Below, in pieces: positions 1 through 10,452 of a DNA stretch of 64,000 bases (positions within the stretch are counted from its first letter, which is position 1; the number at the start of each line of letters is the position of its first letter). A program made the translations under genes and the position numbers. Under the pieces are notes generated by a model. The model was not told the DNA's origin. It saw nothing but the letters and a program-made list of their open reading frames with translations, and did not search any database. Origin of the DNA: Prosopocoilus inquinatus (lineage: Eukaryota; Arthropoda; Insecta; Coleoptera; Lucanidae); NCBI GenBank assembly GCA_036172665.1, contig CM069869.1, positions 4,464,001 to 4,528,000 of the forward strand, in the 5' to 3' direction.

Positions 1-441
1 AGGAAACTGCTGTCGAAACTTCTGTACACACTGATTAATTGAATAAACTAACTGTCCATTTTCTATACTACCGGTTTGAAAATAACTTTCAACAATATAA
101 TTTTCTGCTGTAATTCTAACATTTTGAATTAATTGAAAATACAAAGTGTCAATTTGACATTTGTTTAATTAAATAATTGAACAGCTATTAGTGCTGCAAA
201 TCTTAGGAGAAAAAAACAGTGAAATCATAGCCCACTTTAATGAGGAATTCAATTGAAGGCACGGTATAAAACGTAAACATGAGTTTTGAACTCTCTGGAT
301 TTTTTAATAATTAATAATTAAACTTAGAAAGTACCAAAGAGTTACAATTTAAAAATTGTTTAAAAATTCTTTACTATAGTAAAGCATCTTAAGTTTTCCA
401 AAAGAATTTTGTACTAATTTGCTCACATGAGTTTTAAATCT
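1..441. other. A+T-rich DNA, no feature seen
   Basis: This stretch is A+T-rich non-coding sequence. It probably includes the degraded 3' side of the minus-strand LINE fragment that begins at 442, but I can align nothing in it to that element. No open frame or repeat is convincing here. Confidence 0.4.
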
Positions 442-945
442 CTAATTTGTATCTAGATGGAGACCTGAGTTTCTAGCACACATAATATTGGGTAACGTTG
501 AATTATGTGATTTTTTCCTTCCGAACACAAGAACGCATGACTTATTTGGATTAAGAGCTAAACAGTGGTTTGTAGAAGAGTTAAATATTTTAGTTAAGTC
601 TGAATTTATTTGGTATAAGGCTTGAACTCCATTTGCTGAGTCGAGGTGGTGCAAAAGCTGAGTATCATCAGCATACCAATAACACTTACAAAATTCAACC
701 TCATTGAACATTAAACTGGTATAAATAGAGAACAATAACGATCCTAAAATGCTTCCTTGAGGAATACCTACCCCGACCTCCCCAGTAGTTGACATACGTT
801 CTTTACAAACAACTATTTGCGTCCTGTTTTGAAGATAACAATTAAAAAATGAGATGGTTTCATTTCTAAAGCCAATAAAATGAAGTATCGCGAGTAGCAA
901 GCTGTGGTTTATACCATCAAAGGCACTGGAGAAGGATCAACACAG
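442..945 (-). pseudogene. non-LTR retrotransposon reverse transcriptase fragment
   Basis: A broken piece of a LINE reverse transcriptase read on the minus strand. Visible core motifs, in order, are SAFDGINH (catalytic Asp block, about 900-925), GIPQGSILGSLLFSIY (about 725-780) and YADDTQL (about 655-680), followed by a partial thumb-like region. The 152-residue open stretch starts only after the first motif; the SAFDG block is one base out of frame with the sequence upstream of it near 925, so there is a frameshift. No endonuclease, 5' ORF or 3' tail is recognisable nearby. The motif wording resembles the Jockey/CR1 group, but clade assignment needs a phylogeny. It is dead, as length and frameshift show. 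Confidence 0.85.
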
Positions 946-1475
946 AAACTCTGTTTTATATCTTGATTTATCTAATTTTATTTTTAAGAGACGCAGAAAA
1001 ATACGTGCAGGTACAATTAATATGTTATGTGTAAGTGTTAATAAAGCGAACGAAGAAAAGTTAAATAATTATATCCTCGAAGAAATACAAGGAGAAAACT
1101 GGTCCAAGAGTTCTAAAATAAAACTCGAATGAACGTCTCAGTGTAAATGATAAATGTTGTAAGAGACGGAGAACACTTTATAAATAATAATGTTTCGAAT
1201 TGATTCATGTGAGAAAATCGCAGTGAAAAAAGAAATTTGATTAATTTAATTAATAATTTTGTTTCTTGCGAAATATACAAACGTGTAACAGAAGATTTGA
1301 TATTCCTCCACATCAGAGTCGCAGTAAGTTAATCGTAAAACTGTCAAAAGATTTATTATGACTTTAGAGTCGACGACAGTATTTTTAATCGTCGTAATTT
1401 ATTGACCAATCCATTACGTATTGCCTATTGGTAATTAATTAACTATTTTATTAACTGTTAATAAAACGGAAAATT
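946..1475. other. A+T-rich DNA, no feature seen
   Basis: No gene, clear repeat or RNA signal was found. The short open frames here look like chance translations. Confidence 0.4.
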
Positions 1476-1688
1476 TCTCGCTTATACAAAGTGATTTTAA
1501 TAGTTTAATGCTGGGCAGGTTTTAACGTATACAGGGTGATTTTAATAGTTTAATTCATTGGGAGGTTTTCGCTTATACAAGATTATTTTAATAGTTTAAT
1601 TCGTGGGGAGGTTTTCGCTTATACAAGGTGATTTTACTAGTTTAATTCCTGGGCAGGTTTTCGCTTATACAAGGTGAATTTAATAGCA
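1476..1688. repeat. 46-bp minisatellite, about 4.5 units
   Basis: Five copies of a CGCTTATACAAGGTGATTTT-like start occur at about 1480, 1526, 1571, 1617 and 1662, a spacing of 45-46 bp. Each is followed by TAGTTTAATTC and a GGGCAGGTTTT or GGGAGGTTTT segment. Units differ by a few substitutions, so the array is not brand new. The phrase TATACAGGGTGATTTT in one unit resembles the ends of the TIR elements elsewhere in the window, which may be where the unit came from (inference). Confidence 0.85.
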
Positions 1689-1757
1689 AATATTTCAGCT
1701 GGTAATAGATAACGACAAAACATTAAGAAGACCAGAAACGTACTTCTTAGTGTGATT

Positions 1758-1787
1758 AGTTTCGACTATAAACAAAGCCATCATCCG
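1758..1787 (-). ncRNA. degenerate hammerhead-like motif (Penelope type)
   Basis: On the minus strand a CGGATGA core (one mismatch from CTGATGA), a helix II formed by GGCT and AGTC around a short loop, and GAAAC occur in the hammerhead order. There is one extra base after the first core box and no obvious helix I. It looks like a relic of the ribozyme-like terminal motif of Penelope-like elements and is probably inactive. Confidence 0.3.
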
Positions 1788-3177
1788 GACAATTATAAGG
1801 TATGGAGGAACAGCAAAAATTAAATTAGTAAACCCACCTTAAACTATCGGGTGCAAGTTTCGTTTAGTAACTAAAATAATTAACCAAATAATACCAAAAG
1901 CACTAAAAAATATAAACTAGATAAAATACCTGCAGGTTGTGTCTAATTTCCTAATCAGAACTTTACGCTTTTTTTTACAGAAACCGTAACAAATCGCGCA
2001 GCATCTGTAATGCACCGCAATATAATCTGAGGGGTGTGAAAACAAATTATGTCGAATGTTAGATAAATGACAAGATAAAACGCACTTTGTGAGGGGGTGG
2101 TCGCATTAGTAGAGATTTGGCGACCGTCTGAGAACGGACATGTGTCGCACCACCACTAAAATAACCGAGCTGCGAGGGTGCAGCAAGAGATTTTCCAAAA
2201 GGTGCATCCAGGTGCGAGCTTACACGATAATTCATAGATAATAGCCGTGCATTAGCGTAGACGATCGAAATAAATAATACAGAACAGAACGTGAATTGAT
2301 TTTCAACATGGAATCATAGGTAGAATTAATTTCCGACAAATGACTAAAATATTATATTGCATTATATCAAAAATAATAGCATTATCTTCTGAAGTGTATA
2401 TACTATTTTATTCACGACCGGTTATAGAAAAATTACTTGAATCCAAACTTTCTGCAAGAAAAAGATTATATTAAATTCCAGGGTTACGGTTGTTCCTTCA
2501 AAAATTGCAGCTGGCAGCTTAGTCGTGACGGGCGTGAACATTTACTTAAATGCGGAAAAAGATATAGATTAATCTTAAACCGGAGAGGAGGATCAGATTA
2601 ATAAACCTAACGCTTAGCTTCGCCCTGAAAGTTCGAAAGAAGGAACGTATCAAAATCGAGATGACATAAGTCAGAACCAACCGAGTAAAACCTGATATCA
2701 GTGGGAACCAATGGCGATAAACGCCAAGTGTGAAGGCAATTTGTAACTCCGTCAGAAAATAGGGCGACAGAAAGCAGCAACACAAAAGGAGCACAAAAAC
2801 AGATCCGACGTCGAGCTTTACAACCTAGTCTCGGCGTAAGGTTGACAATCTATTTAATTTCCAATAAATATTGTGAAATACGATTGCAAGATATTTGCGA
2901 AACCAACGCAGAAAACACAGATTCCAGTTCGACGAGATGTTTAAATCAAGGCAATAATAACACTGAAGTAGCGAAATCCTAAAAATTTATTGCAGGAGCG
3001 CCCATGAGATGTATATAAACTCTGTCTAGGAATTGCAAAACAAAACATCGATCGATCGAAAACGTGGGAAATGATTAGCGCTATAAAAAGCACGTCTGCG
3101 CTAAGGCGGAGATTGCAATAAAAAGTTAGTTCCAGTGTAAAAAAAATGAACGCGAAGGAAACATCAAGATGTTCATA
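1788..3177. other. unique non-coding DNA, no gene seen
   Basis: Mixed-composition DNA. The part at 2030-2260 is GC-richer and apparently unique. The part at 2590-2815 has distant similarity to the direct repeats at 3830-4441 (shared wording around CCAATGGCG, AGTGTGAAGGCAATTT and CTCCGTC). No coding region is supported. Confidence 0.4.
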
Positions 3178-3410
3178 CTGGGCGATCGAAATTGATTGTC
3201 CTGATCCTATACTACTTTCCGCGAGCTTCGCATCAATATTTACCTCTACCAGACGAAGATTGGCACGGAAAGCAGGGAAGTGCTGGGAACATTCACAAAA
3301 CTTACATCCAAATCAAACTTAATTAATAAAAACATCCGGTATACGTAAATATTGATACGAAGCTCGCAGAATGTAGTACAGGATCAGGACAATCAATTTC
3401 GATCGCCCTG
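3178..3410. mobile_element. MITE with about 70-bp TIRs, TA-flanked
   Basis: The left end reads CTGGGCGATCGAAATTGATT and continues for about 70 bp; the right end is its inverted copy, ending AATTTCGATCGCCCTG. The dinucleotide TA flanks both ends (3176-3177 and 3411-3412), as expected for the Tc1/mariner type of target. There is no coding capacity in 233 bp, so it is a non-autonomous miniature element. Confidence 0.85.
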
Positions 3411-3829
3411 TACAATACCTATGTAGTACATCGCCATATGATTATTAACAATAAATGTGACACGAAATTCTCCGCATACAGGATGATTCTGAACGCGGTC
3501 CTACAAACCGTAAGAAAGTAAGACTGGAAACCAATCTTGGGTTATTGAATTTCTTAAATATGTTTTAATTATTTTAAGTCGGCTATTATGCTACTATTAA
3601 AAGTTTACAAACATAACCTAAATCTAAAATAAAATAATCGTACTCATATATTTGACAGTTGAACCGTTTTTGTTACAGGAATACGATTGTTTATAACCAA
3701 ATTTAAATTCCAAAATTATTGGAAGCCACACAATCTAGTCCTTTTACAACAGATGTTATTCTAGTATTAAGAGCAGGTCTGAAAAATTGTTCCCCTTAAA
3801 GCCAGTTTTGGCAGCTTTATTAGCCTTGC
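3411..3829. other. non-coding DNA with a possible MITE end
   Basis: ACAGGATGATTCTG near 3479 resembles the CAGGGTGATTC ends of TIR elements elsewhere in the window, but no partner end was found. The AAGCCAGTTTTGGC-type inverted repeat around 3798-3890 overlaps the start of the next repeat block. No gene seen. Confidence 0.35.
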
Positions 3830-4441
3830 TGAACGACTCTGCCTGTTCTAAGTACGTCGCAGACTAATAAAGCCAGATCTGGCTTTACCCTCTTTAGAAG
3901 TGAGGGCTTGCACCAATCAAAAACATCGTGACAGCATCAAAACCTAATCGAGTGACGTAAAGAAAGACCAATAGCGTTAAAGTTCGAGAGTGAACGCAAT
4001 TTAATCTCTCCGTTAAAATAACAACTCGCAAGAAACTGTAATTTTCATGATCCAGTCACGCAAAATTAGACGTCGGAGCCATTTTATAATTGTCTAGCCG
4101 CGTAGACTAAATAAAATGGGATAACACCCCCTCTAAACAATACCACCAGGCGTTGGGGATATCGCCGAACGACTCTGCCTGTTTTCAGAACTGGTCTTAT
4201 CCTCTTTGGTAGTGAGGAGGGTCTGCATGAATCGAAAACATCGTGACAGTATCAAAATCCAATCGAGTGACGTAAAGAAAGACCAACAGCGTTAAATCTC
4301 CAGTGTGAACTGAACGCAATTTAATCTCTCCGTCGAAATAACAACTCGCAAAAAACTGTAAGTCTCATGATCGAGTCACCCAAAAAGGTAGTCGTTGGAG
4401 GCATTCTATGACTGTCTAGTCGCGTAGACTAAATAATTTGG
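3830..4441. repeat. two direct copies of a ~335-bp repeat
   Basis: Two tandem copies start at GAACGACTCTGCCTGTT (3830 and 4166). They share blocks in the same order: AAACATCGTGACAG, AATCGAGTGACGTAAAGAAA, GACCAA(T/C)AGCGTTAAA, ACGCAATTTAATCTCTCCGT, and GTCTAG(C/T)CGCGTAGACTAAATAA at the end. Divergence is modest. A third, distant relative lies near 2700-2815. The repeat contains a CRE-like TGACGTAA and CCAA(T) boxes, so it could be promoter-derived or an LTR-like unit, but I do not recognise the family. Confidence 0.8.
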
Positions 4442-4446
4442 TAATT

Positions 4447-4941
4447 CCTTAGATAAGGAGAGAGAAAGGGTGGCGCATAAGCGAGGCACATCTGTTATCA
4501 GTTGGGCTCAAATCAACGATACCATGGACTGTTTTTTTTTTACCTGTAGAATGTTATTCCAGGCTGGTTCTTTTACCTGTAAAATGTTACTCCGGGCTCT
4601 TTCTTCTCGGGCCGGCTTTGCTAAGCATTGCACCATTCTTTCGATAAACAATCAATATCTATTACACCAAAAACATAGAAATTCATTTTCGTTGAAACGC
4701 GTTTGTTTGGGACCATGTCGTGGAGAACTGGTAACAGCTTTCGCTCATGCGTTGTATACGGCGTGCGCCATCCTCTCTGTTTCTTTATCTAAGAGTCATT
4801 CACGGACCAAAAAAAAAAAACACCTAGATTCACTTTGGCTGTAACGCGTTTGTTTGGTACCAAGTCGTGGTGAATTGGTAAGAGTTTTCGCTCATGCGTT
4901 GGAAGCGGCGTATGCTATTCTTTCTCTCTCCTTATCTAAGG
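4447..4941. mobile_element. TIR element with internal direct duplication
   Basis: A perfect 22-bp terminal inverted repeat starting CCTTAGATAAGGAGAGAGAA bounds the segment on both sides. Inside, two direct copies of a ~120-bp unit (about 4685-4800 and 4828-4941) share ACGCGTTTGTTTGG, CAAGTCGTGG or CATGTCGTGG, AACTGGTAA or AATTGGTAA, and TTTCGCTCATGCGTTG. The TGGTGAATTGG block resembles a tRNA A box, so the duplicated unit may be tRNA-derived. No transposase is present. The target duplication is not clear. Confidence 0.65.
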
Positions 4942-5667
4942 GGCATTCACACTGAAAATATAATCCGCACCTACAGACAATTGCAAAAGATGAGGCAACG
5001 ATATCTGAAAATAGAAACTCCAGATGGAATTGTTTATTTAAGGTAGTAAAAGAAATGCCGACACATCGAGAATTTTACGACGGTTTATGGCCAATGTATT
5101 TTAAAACGAATCCAAAAAATCGTCTGCATAACACCCTCATAGCATGAGATCATTCACGTTCTAAGAAATCAATTAGTTTTGCGACGGTGACGTTGTAGAA
5201 AAAAAAACTGTTTTGATCATTTATTTTTCATTCAAAAACGGAACGATCTTGAAAAATTAAACAAAATATGTAAAAATACAAAATATTGTAACAACACCCA
5301 AAGTACAGTCATCATACTCAGCAGAGAAAGTGTTGATGGGAACAGTGGTGTGGCTAGAAGTCAAGTCGCCGGGTTGCAAAATTCTTACCAGCGCCTTTTA
5401 TTATTAGATACTACATTTATTATTAAAACTAATTATTAAGTAACACTAAAAAAAAATCTTTAGCTGCTTACTTTCAATGCTAAATAAATCAGGACTGAAT
5501 AATTGATTTTGCAGTTTCTGAAAAATGACAAGAGCTGTCAAAATTTTAGTTTAGAAAAGCTGCCGAAAACTATCGCTGAGCGGAACAAGCTTAAACTATT
5601 TCTCGAACACTTTCCTGAAAAAATTGTTTTGAAACTGCTTTCCAGAATTTAAAAGGAACATAACTAA
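4942..5667. other. non-coding DNA with a DNA-transposon end
   Basis: CAGTGGTGTGGCTAGAAGTC at about 5344 matches, in inverted orientation, the AGTGGCGTAACTAGAAGTC sequence at about 59753-59790. Both look like the terminus of the same DNA-transposon family, here without a partner end. Otherwise nothing is recognised. Confidence 0.4.
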
Positions 5668-5805
5668 GGACCACCAAACCCTTAATTCGAGCTTAACTTT
5701 AAGGATCGCTTAGATTGTGAGTTGCATTAATGTTATATAACCTTAAATGTAACATTACAAACAAGACTTAAATTTAAGCTCGGGTTAAGTGTTTGTGCTA
5801 CTGCC
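5668..5805. mobile_element. small palindromic element, TAA/TAT-flanked
   Basis: Arms of about 45 bp pair around the shared blocks CTTAA..CGAGCTTAA.TTTAAG. The left end follows TAA and the right end precedes TATAA. It has no coding capacity and belongs with the other small palindromes at 16155, 31924 and 35874 by structure and target. Confidence 0.55.
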
Positions 5806-5810
5806 TATAA

Positions 5811-6180
5811 TTGCGGCTACAGATTAATGGATGGTGGTGTTTACGTTTGAAACCTTTTTTTAACCATTTCTCTTCAACTTTAATTTATTCTGAATTGTTT
5901 CTTGTAACATTATTTCTTATTTCTTACCTTTTCAGCGATTTTCAGTAGCCTTGAAATTGTGGAGGTTAGAAGACGCAAAATTAATTGCGACTACAGATTA
6001 ACAGATGGCGGTACTTACATGTTTGAAATTTCTTTGACACTTCTTTTAACCATTTCTGCTCGATTTTATTTATTCGGAATTATTTCTTGTAATAATGTTT
6101 TGAATTTTTACAAATTTGTCACAAACAAAGAGAACAAAGTTACGAGTCACGGTCACACATGGCGCCACAAATAATTTTTG
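5811..6180. repeat. GCGCCATCTGTT-family repeat, two ~171-bp units
   Basis: The block TTGCGGCTACAGATTAA plus TGGATGGTGGTG at 5811 recurs as TTGCGACTACAGATTAACAG plus ATGGCGGTAC at 5982. Both copies continue with matching TTTAACCATTTCT and TTTATTC..AATT.TTTCTTGTAA segments. The reverse complement of the core (CGCCATCTGTTAA...TGCAGTCGCAATT) is present at 59460-59495, so the family is dispersed. Further ATGGCGCCACA words at 6159 and 6259 are probably decayed units. Confidence 0.7.
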
Positions 6181-6880
6181 AAAATTCAAAGTAGTTTTAA
6201 GAAAAACGATGTTCTTAGGTTATTCAGTTGTTTTCGTAAATAAAGAGTGCTCAGGCAGATGGCGCCACATGTGTATGTAAAGCATAACGTAAATATAATG
6301 TAAATTCTTTCGCTTTAACTATTTAAGAATAAAAGTTGGTTTCAGGGCATTTTCTTCAACATTCCTGACGTTTCTCATTTGTTTTGATATCTCCTTCCGA
6401 CAAATTACGAATTTACGGCGCTCCAGAGGGCGCTACATGCGCCGTTCATTCGAAATTGACGCTTAAAACGTAGTTTTTTTTTAAAGCGTTTTCCATGTTT
6501 TGAAATTGTTTCCGTCCAAAAATTAATCATCTTATCCCCAGTTTAACAAAAATTATTTAATTGCTGATTAATTTAACAGCGTGATTAAATGCCGTGATTG
6601 GTTGGGTGAAACGATATAATTGGTTGTTTCGAATCTGTTGTTAACTTCGTCCAATGACGTTCCTTGATTAGAGAATTAAATCAATCGCTGATTAACAATT
6701 TTTTTTGTGAAACTCACCATTAGTTTTCTTCTTCTTTCTTTTTTACTCATTATAGACTATTATGTATTTGAAAATGTGAATTTTTCAGAAATCTTTGAAA
6801 TGTGACCTACAGATAAGCTATCATTTTTCCGCATTTGTGAATCTTTAGAGATCCAGACAAAAATTTTTAATTCAGACTTC
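6181..6880. other. non-coding DNA, decayed repeat remnants
   Basis: Contains ATGGCGCCACA-type words (near 6259) and an isolated GGGCGCTACATGCGCC segment near 6427, typical of worn copies of the GCGCCATCTG family. No gene seen. Confidence 0.35.
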
Positions 6881-7252
6881 AAACAGGCGACTGTGGCGGC
6901 TTAGCGTTGGGTTGCTCCGCAATCCCTGCAACTCCTATAGGTACGCCACTGAATGAGAACCACCTTTTGATTTTTCGAGAAATTACGTAATTTACCGTAA
7001 CAAAAATGTCATGGATAATAATGATTGGCACTCAAAAGTGTTTTGTGCTAAAAAAGAAACTGAAGCTTAAACACGAATTTGAAAAAAGCAGTAGATCCAC
7101 TGTTAAAACTACAGTGTTGGCATCACTAGATGATACAGAAAATATCGTTTAAGAGTTGTTTATAACGGGATATTTATAGCCAAGATTTTCAAAACGGGAA
7201 TACATAACACCGCTCAAAAGGGGGTGGCGAAACCTAAAAGTTTGGGAAACGC
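6881..7252 (-). mobile_element. two hAT-like terminal fragments
   Basis: Read on the minus strand, CAGTGGCGTACCTATAGG ends at about 6951 and CAGCGTTTCCCAAACTTTT begins near 7250. Both are typical hAT-type terminal sequences. Neither has a visible partner end here, so these are truncated elements. Confidence 0.5.
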
Positions 7253-7448
7253 TGGTGTAGGTAAACCAAACTTTGTTATCATCCCATCATCCCCTGCTCA
7301 AATGATACAACTGTAAAAAGCAAACGATTTCTTTACGTTTTAATTTCCTTATTAAATTAAAAAATTCGATTTGTTTCTTTTACCATCAGTAAGCCTATTA
7401 TATATAGTTCTAGGGCGGTTCTAGACTATCTGACGTTTATGTCTTTGG

Positions 7449-8372
7449 TAGTGATGTAAGTTCCTTAAATGACAGTGGTCACAATAATAATGACGGTCAC
7501 GTCACAATGATTGGTAATTTTAAAATGATACCTGATACCAAAAACTTCACGTAAAATAAAAATATAAGGTCCTTCAGTGCTTATGGTTACATCCTCACAA
7601 AAAACAAGAAACAAGTTAACTGTGAAACGTGAAGAGGTCCAATCAAGTTCAGATACATACGCTGATGAAGAAATGAGCAAATGCTGAGACTGATATTGAA
7701 ATAAGTGATGAAGATGCAGTTAAAATGTTATAATATTCAAATGTGTAATGTGATTTACTAAATAGCCATTTTTATTTTGAAATTTCCGCAGATTCTTTTT
7801 TTAAGTAAATATCTGTTTATTCTTCAATTTTTATTGTTCTTTATGTATGTAGTTACTTGTTTATAGATGTTTTTTTAATTTGTGATAGATAGCCAACGGG
7901 GTATCAAGTCATCAGCTTGGTGTCGAATTGTATCCGCAGCACTGAAGGAGTACCTGAAGTGAATACCAATCATTCCCCAGAATTAATTCGAGCGTCGCTC
8001 GAACCAACGACTTTGCGATTGCCAGGCCGGCCCCCCTTGCCACTTGGCCTGACACTGATAAATTTTAATGACTGTTTAGATAAAAAGATTTTAATTTCAG
8101 TTGCGGGTATGCAATTCTTTGTATGCCTCCTCTGTAAACTGTAAGAATTTATGAAACTGTTTAAAGCGCAGTTTTTCAATTGTAGTTCAACTTTAAACTC
8201 CGTTTTAGTCCTATGGAAACAATTGTCCTCGTGCCTCAGGGTATCACCTTTGTTGTTTTGATTTAAATTTCGTTTCGTTAAAATTTGTCTTTATTTCTTT
8301 AATATGCGATTATGACGACAAAATGACCAGAATGACATCACGATTTTAAATGGCCGTCATTTTACATCACTA
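7449..8372. mobile_element. non-autonomous hAT element with perfect 8-bp TSD
   Basis: The ends are TAGTGATGTAA (7449-7459) and TTACATCACTA (8362-8372), with inverted similarity reaching further inside (GACGG, GTCA..TGGTCA). The 8-bp sequence GTCTTTGG flanks it on both sides (7441-7448 and 8373-8380) without a mismatch, the size expected for hAT insertion. No transposase frame is visible in 924 bp. A tRNA-derived SINE interrupts it at about 7885-8060. Confidence 0.9.
7885..8060 (-). repeat. tRNA-derived SINE
   Basis: On the minus strand this reads AGGCCAAGTGGCAAGG (A-box/D-arm-like), then GGCCTGGCAATCGCAAAGTC (anticodon-arm-like) and TTGGTTCGAGCG (B box-like GGTTCGA). A non-tRNA body with TTCACTTCAGGTACTCC and GATGACTTGATACCCCGTTG follows. 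The head resembles a class II (Ser/Leu-like) tRNA. There is no intact cloverleaf, so it is a SINE and not a tRNA gene. It sits inside the hAT element. Confidence 0.7.
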
Positions 8373-8380
8373 GTCTTTGG

Positions 8381-9059
8381 TGAACTTTTCCAACTGCCCT
8401 CGTATTTTAATAAGCCAGCAACCGTGGGTCAAGAATAAATTAATTTTGAAATCTGAAATATTCGGTAGCGCTGCAGAATTTTACCTGAATTCGCGGCGAA
8501 ACTTATATTTTTGCAAAAGTAAAACGTACAGTCGAAGAGGAGCGAAGCAAATCAACCGCTGAGGAGGACGTAATTTATAACGAAATTAATTTTAACGGGC
8601 GGCGTCTTTCCACCGGCCGAGTGGCATTTCCATACCATACACCAAAAAATGTTTTTTTTTATCTGCCGAACAAGTTAAATACTAATTGACACGTATAACG
8701 TATTGCCACTAAAACTCGAAATTCCTCGACATCACGGGGTGCCATTTTTATTCCCATTCGAGAATGCATGTAATCTTGCGCCGCGAAATTTTACCGACCT
8801 TTAATTGGAATTTATGGAAAGTGCTGCGGCTGGCCGGCGTAACGAGCGAACCGGGAGCTTCTCGAATTACCGAGTGTGTGTTTTTTTTTGGTGATGTTTT
8901 ATTGGATTTTATGAAATATTTGTTTGTGTTGAGTCACTGTGAAATTCGGTTTGGGCCGAGGGGGAAATTCGTTCGTGCTCTATCGCGTTCGTTCTGTCAC
9001 AGCGAGTGAAGTAAATCAACGAATAATGCACCGACCCTAGGGGGGTGGGTAATGCTTCT
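8381..9059. other. unique GC-richer non-coding island
   Basis: Sequence from about 8440 to 9010 is GC-richer than its surroundings, free of recognised repeats, and contains blocks such as GGCGGCGTCTTTCCACCGGC and GCGGCTGGCCGGCGTAACG. Short open frames on both strands show no family features. A conserved regulatory element is possible; there is no direct evidence. Confidence 0.4.
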
Positions 9060-9178
9060 CATATAATTCATGACATCGTCTGGTATAATTTTGTTCTTGA
9101 ACTCGCACCGTTCCGTGCTTAGTATCTTTTCAAAACTTTTTGATACTGCAAGGCTTGCGATTATTAGGAATAGATATA
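9060..9178. repeat. tandem ~170-bp unit, copy 1, left part
   Basis: This segment begins CATATAATTCATGACATCG and runs to ATAGATA, where the mariner element interrupts it. It resumes after the mariner at 10453-10505. The complete second copy lies at 10506-10676. Confidence 0.85.
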
Positions 9179-10452
9179 CGTGGGCTGCTGGAAAAGTTTC
9201 TGGAAACGGTATGAAAAAACGCATATGAAATTTGGTAAACGGTATCATTGTTTTTCGAAGTATTCGCTTTTGACGTCAATACACTTTTGCATACGCTCGA
9301 ACCAATTTCTAAAGCACGTTATCCACTCTAAAGATGGTACCTCAGAAACCAGTGTCCGGAATGTTTCAACCGCTGCTTCAGCCGACGAAAATCGCTCACC
9401 ACGCATTTTATTTTTGATATTTGGGAACAAAAAGAAATCATTAGGTAATAAATCAGGTGAATATGGACAATGATCATTAATCAAAAAATCAACTGTTTGA
9501 CGGACTGAGTGAGGGCTGACGTTGTCATGATGGAGAATAATTCGTCGATTTCGATTGTTTCTTCTTATTCGATCGATGACTTCCGGCAAACAAATTGTAG
9601 TATACCAATCAGAATTCACAGTTTTTCGATCCTCTAAAGCCACGGCTGCTACACGTCCAGTTAAACCAAAGAAACAAGCAATCATTTGCTTCGCAGCACT
9701 GCGTGAACGGACATCTTTTGTTGGTTTTGGTTCATTTTGAAATACCCAAACGGTAAATTGTTACTTACTTTCTAGCTCGTACGAATAGATCCCACGTTTC
9801 GTCACCGGTAACGATGTTATAAACTAAATTTGAACGACCTCCATTAAATTTCTTGAGCATTTCTTCGCACCATTTGACACGACCCTGCTTTTGCGCTTCT
9901 GTTAAATTGTCTGGGATCCAACGACTGCAAAGCTTTCGTACGTTCAAATGATCACGCAAAATCGGGTGTATTGCTTTTATGTCAATGCGTAAGGATGCTT
10001 GAATCTCACGGTATGTCACATGTCGATCTCGCTCAAGCATTTCACGCACAGCATCTACATTAGTGGCAACAACAGATGTTGATGGACGACCTTCCCGAAA
10101 TTCGTCACTGAGAGAGGTACGTCCACGCTGGAGTTCGGCAAGCCAATTATAAACACTGCTCTTTGATGGTGCTTCATCTCCAAAAGCCAAATGAAGCCGA
10201 TCGAGGCATTCTTCGGCGTTAGTCCACATTTGAAATCGTAAAAAATCATGGCACGAAAATTTTCACCCGTGATTTCCATGTTTACACAAAATTACTTTTT
10301 CTCAAATGCTGTACAAACAAAACTAGTTTACTTGGATAGGAACTGTCATTAGAATTATAGGCGAAAAACGTCAAATTTTTCAAATATGACAGTTGATAAA
10401 CGCTAACAATTCTAGACCTACTAGATTCCAGAAAATTTTCCAGCAGCCCACG
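9179..10452 (-). mobile_element. mariner transposon, full length, inactive
   Basis: A 1274-bp element with inverted ends CGTGGGCTGCTGG...CCAGCAGCCCACG and TA on both sides (9177-9178, 10453-10454). It is inserted into the first unit of a tandem ~170-bp duplication, whose second unit preserves the uninterrupted target (AGATATACCGAG at 10618-10629). Its ends match those of the copies at 29397 and 49318. Confidence 0.95.
9245..10279 (-). pseudogene. mariner transposase pseudogene
   Basis: DDE/D transposase for cut-and-paste transposition, read from the ATG at 10279 (MEITGENFRAM) to the stop after EYFEKQ. The N-terminal helix-turn-helix region, the WIP.NLT linker-like motif, TGDETW (first Asp), HHDNVSPHS (second Asp) and YSPDLLPND (third Asp) are all recognisable. 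Breaks are a one-base loss near 10195-10205 (after CGLTPK), a one-base insertion just after TGDETW near 9790, and an 18-bp deletion that shortens the second-to-third Asp spacer from 34 to 28 residues. It cannot make functional enzyme. The motifs resemble cecropia/mellifera-type mariners, but the subfamily is not certain. Confidence 0.93.
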
